Part shown: positions 6,657 through 7,464 of the stretch, one piece after another
Position numbering within the stretch: the first letter of the stretch is position 1
How the letters are laid out: each line of letters begins with the position of its first letter
From: Planctomycetaceae bacterium
Lineage (GTDB): Bacteria > Planctomycetota > Planctomycetia > Pirellulales > UBA1268
NCBI GenBank assembly: GCA_018694455.1
Contig: JABHNP010000393.1
Coordinates: 1-7,464 of the forward strand
Direction of reading: 5' to 3'
Length of the DNA: 7,464 nt
Notes under the pieces: generated by a model
What the model was told of the DNA's origin: nothing
What the model saw: only the letters and a program-made list of their open reading frames with translations
The model's database searches: none
Program-made: the position numbers and the translations under genes

Positions 6657-6686
6657 AACGTGCATTATATAAACGTGCATTATGTA
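6657..6686. repeat. Two tandem copies of a 15-bp repeat upstream of the oxidoreductase gene
   Basis: AACGTGCATTATATA (6657-6671) is followed directly by AACGTGCATTATGTA (6672-6686), 14 of 15 bases identical. The pair ends 79 bases before the ATG at 6766, in the right place for tandem regulator sites or for a promoter-proximal element (the junction is AT-rich, with TTATATAA at 6665-6672). The 15-bp period is about one and a half helical turns, so two bound proteins would lie on different faces. No convincing -35/-10 pair was found. Confidence 0.55.
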
Positions 6687-6765
6687 GCTGTGTAATAGAA
6701 TCGTTGCGGGCAACATAAGACTACGAAATCGAATCGGTCCGCCATCAACCCTGTAAGGCTTCCAC

Positions 6766-7464
6766 ATGGAAACCAACGCGTTCTCACACTTGCAGACACC
6801 AAGACGAGAATTCTTGACGAAAACTACCAAGGCTGTCGCTACAACAACACTCCTTTCTGGTGTTACTCATTCCCTCAATTCAAGCCCTGTGCATGCAGCT
6901 GGTAGTGATTCAATCAACATTGCCCTGATCGGATGTGGTGGTCGTGGGGGCGGCGCTGCTGCAGACGCACTTGGCATTGTTGAAGCCCCGCTCAAACTCA
7001 CTGCTCTTGCAGATGTTGCTGAGGGGCGGACTGAGATGGTGCGTCGAATTCTGAGCAGACAATTTCCTGATCAGGTTGATGTGCCTGACGATCGTATGTT
7101 TATGGGGTTTGATGCCTTCAAGCAGGCACTCGACACACTGCGTCCGGGTGACATCGCAATATTTGCAACGCCAGCAGCATTTCGGGCCGCCCACTTTGAA
7201 TATGCAATCAGTCGTGGGCTGCACGTCTTTATGGAAAAGCCTGTCGCTGTCGATGGGCCGAGTGCGAAGAGAATTATTGATCTTGCCAGCAAAGCTGACG
7301 CAAACAAACTCAAAGTCGGTGTTGGGCTGATGTGCCGACATTGTCCGCGACGAAAGGAGCTCTTTGATCGGCTCCAATCAGGCGAAGCAGGAGAACTTCT
7401 CGCCTTCCGTGCCTACAGAGAACATGCGCCTGCACATAACCTTGATTTGTTTCCAGGTGTCCCG
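6766..7464 (+). CDS. Tat-exported Gfo/Idh/MocA-family oxidoreductase (partial, C-terminus beyond right edge)
   Basis: The frame is open for 233 codons from an ATG preceded by AAGG at 6755-6758 (7-base spacing), and continues past the window. Family members are about 350-450 residues, so roughly half is present. Residues 11-17 are TPRREFL, a canonical twin-arginine motif, followed by a hydrophobic region and a likely cleavage site in PVHAAG (41-46). The NAD(P)-binding Rossmann fold follows: INIALIGCGGRG (50-61, glycine motif GxGGRG), LTALADV (78-84) and IAIFATPAAFR (130-140). The family's E157-K158-P159 motif sits in LHVFMEKPVAVDG. The conserved GLMCRH region (187-192) and GEAGELLAFRAYR (206-218) lead into the C-terminal alpha/beta domain. 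Such Tat-exported enzymes are very common in planctomycetes and probably carry a tightly held cofactor in the periplasm. They oxidise or reduce sugars or polyols; the substrate here is unknown. Confidence 0.95.
   Translation, partial: METNAFSHLQTPRREFLTKTTKAVATTTLLSGVTHSLNSSPVHAAGSDSINIALIGCGGRGGGAAADALGIVEAPLKLTALADVAEGRTEMVRRILSRQFPDQVDVPDDRMFMGFDAFKQALDTLRPGDIAIFATPAAFRAAHFEYAISRGLHVFMEKPVAVDGPSAKRIIDLASKADANKLKVGVGLMCRHCPRRKELFDRLQSGEAGELLAFRAYREHAPAHNLDLFPGVP

Noticed and set aside
6910..7377. 155-codon minus-strand frame
   Set aside because: It is antisense to the Rossmann domain of the Gfo/Idh/MocA gene.
1..7464. CRISPR array, tRNA, rRNA, insertion sequence or phage/defence genes
   Set aside because: No regularly spaced repeats, cloverleaf-like sequence, transposase motifs or terminal inverted repeats were seen; all long frames are explained by exported metabolic proteins.

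Overview
The window looks like chromosomal DNA from a planctomycete (order Pirellulales, Rhodopirellula-like). This rests on gene content: a secreted formylglycine-type sulfatase beside an SGNH esterase, an exported FG-GAP/VCBS protein, a DUF1080 (3-keto-disaccharide hydrolase family) protein, and a Tat-exported Gfo/Idh/MocA oxidoreductase. Base composition is roughly balanced, and most genes are separated by 175-245 bp gaps. The lineage is inferred, since no rRNA or other marker is present.

Minus-strand block (1-3138), transcribed right to left: an SGNH/GDSL hydrolase (2344-3138), an iduronate-2-sulfatase-like sulfatase (907-2340), and an exported protein cut by the left edge (1-926). The first two genes are 3 bp apart and the last two overlap by 20 bp, so this is almost certainly one operon. 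All three products have N-terminal export signals. The block reads as a small polysaccharide-processing unit: an ester-removing enzyme, a sulfate-ester-removing enzyme, and an unidentified exported partner that may be a glycoside hydrolase. The partner has no stop codon inside the window. It is visible only as a 308-codon open frame running off the edge.

Divergent spacer (3139-3383): an AT-rich core with a TATAAT box sits between the minus-strand operon and the plus-strand genes.

Plus-strand block (3384-7464): a seven-repeat FG-GAP/VCBS beta-propeller protein, a DUF1080 protein, a calcineurin-like metallophosphoesterase, and the first 233 codons of a Gfo/Idh/MocA oxidoreductase that runs off the right edge. 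Gaps of 175-196 bp suggest these genes are mostly transcribed separately. The gaps contain a possible terminator (4650-4679), clustered inverted repeats after the DUF1080 gene, and a 15-bp tandem repeat before the oxidoreductase.

Taken together, the locus fits degradation of a sulfated, esterified glycan outside the cytoplasm. DUF1080 and Gfo/Idh/MocA enzymes could handle sugars through 3-keto intermediates. No CRISPR array, tRNA, rRNA, insertion sequence or phage feature was seen. I found no clearly unprecedented system. The most interesting items are the unidentified edge-truncated protein, the propeller protein, the non-canonical export signal of the phosphoesterase, and the tandem repeat.
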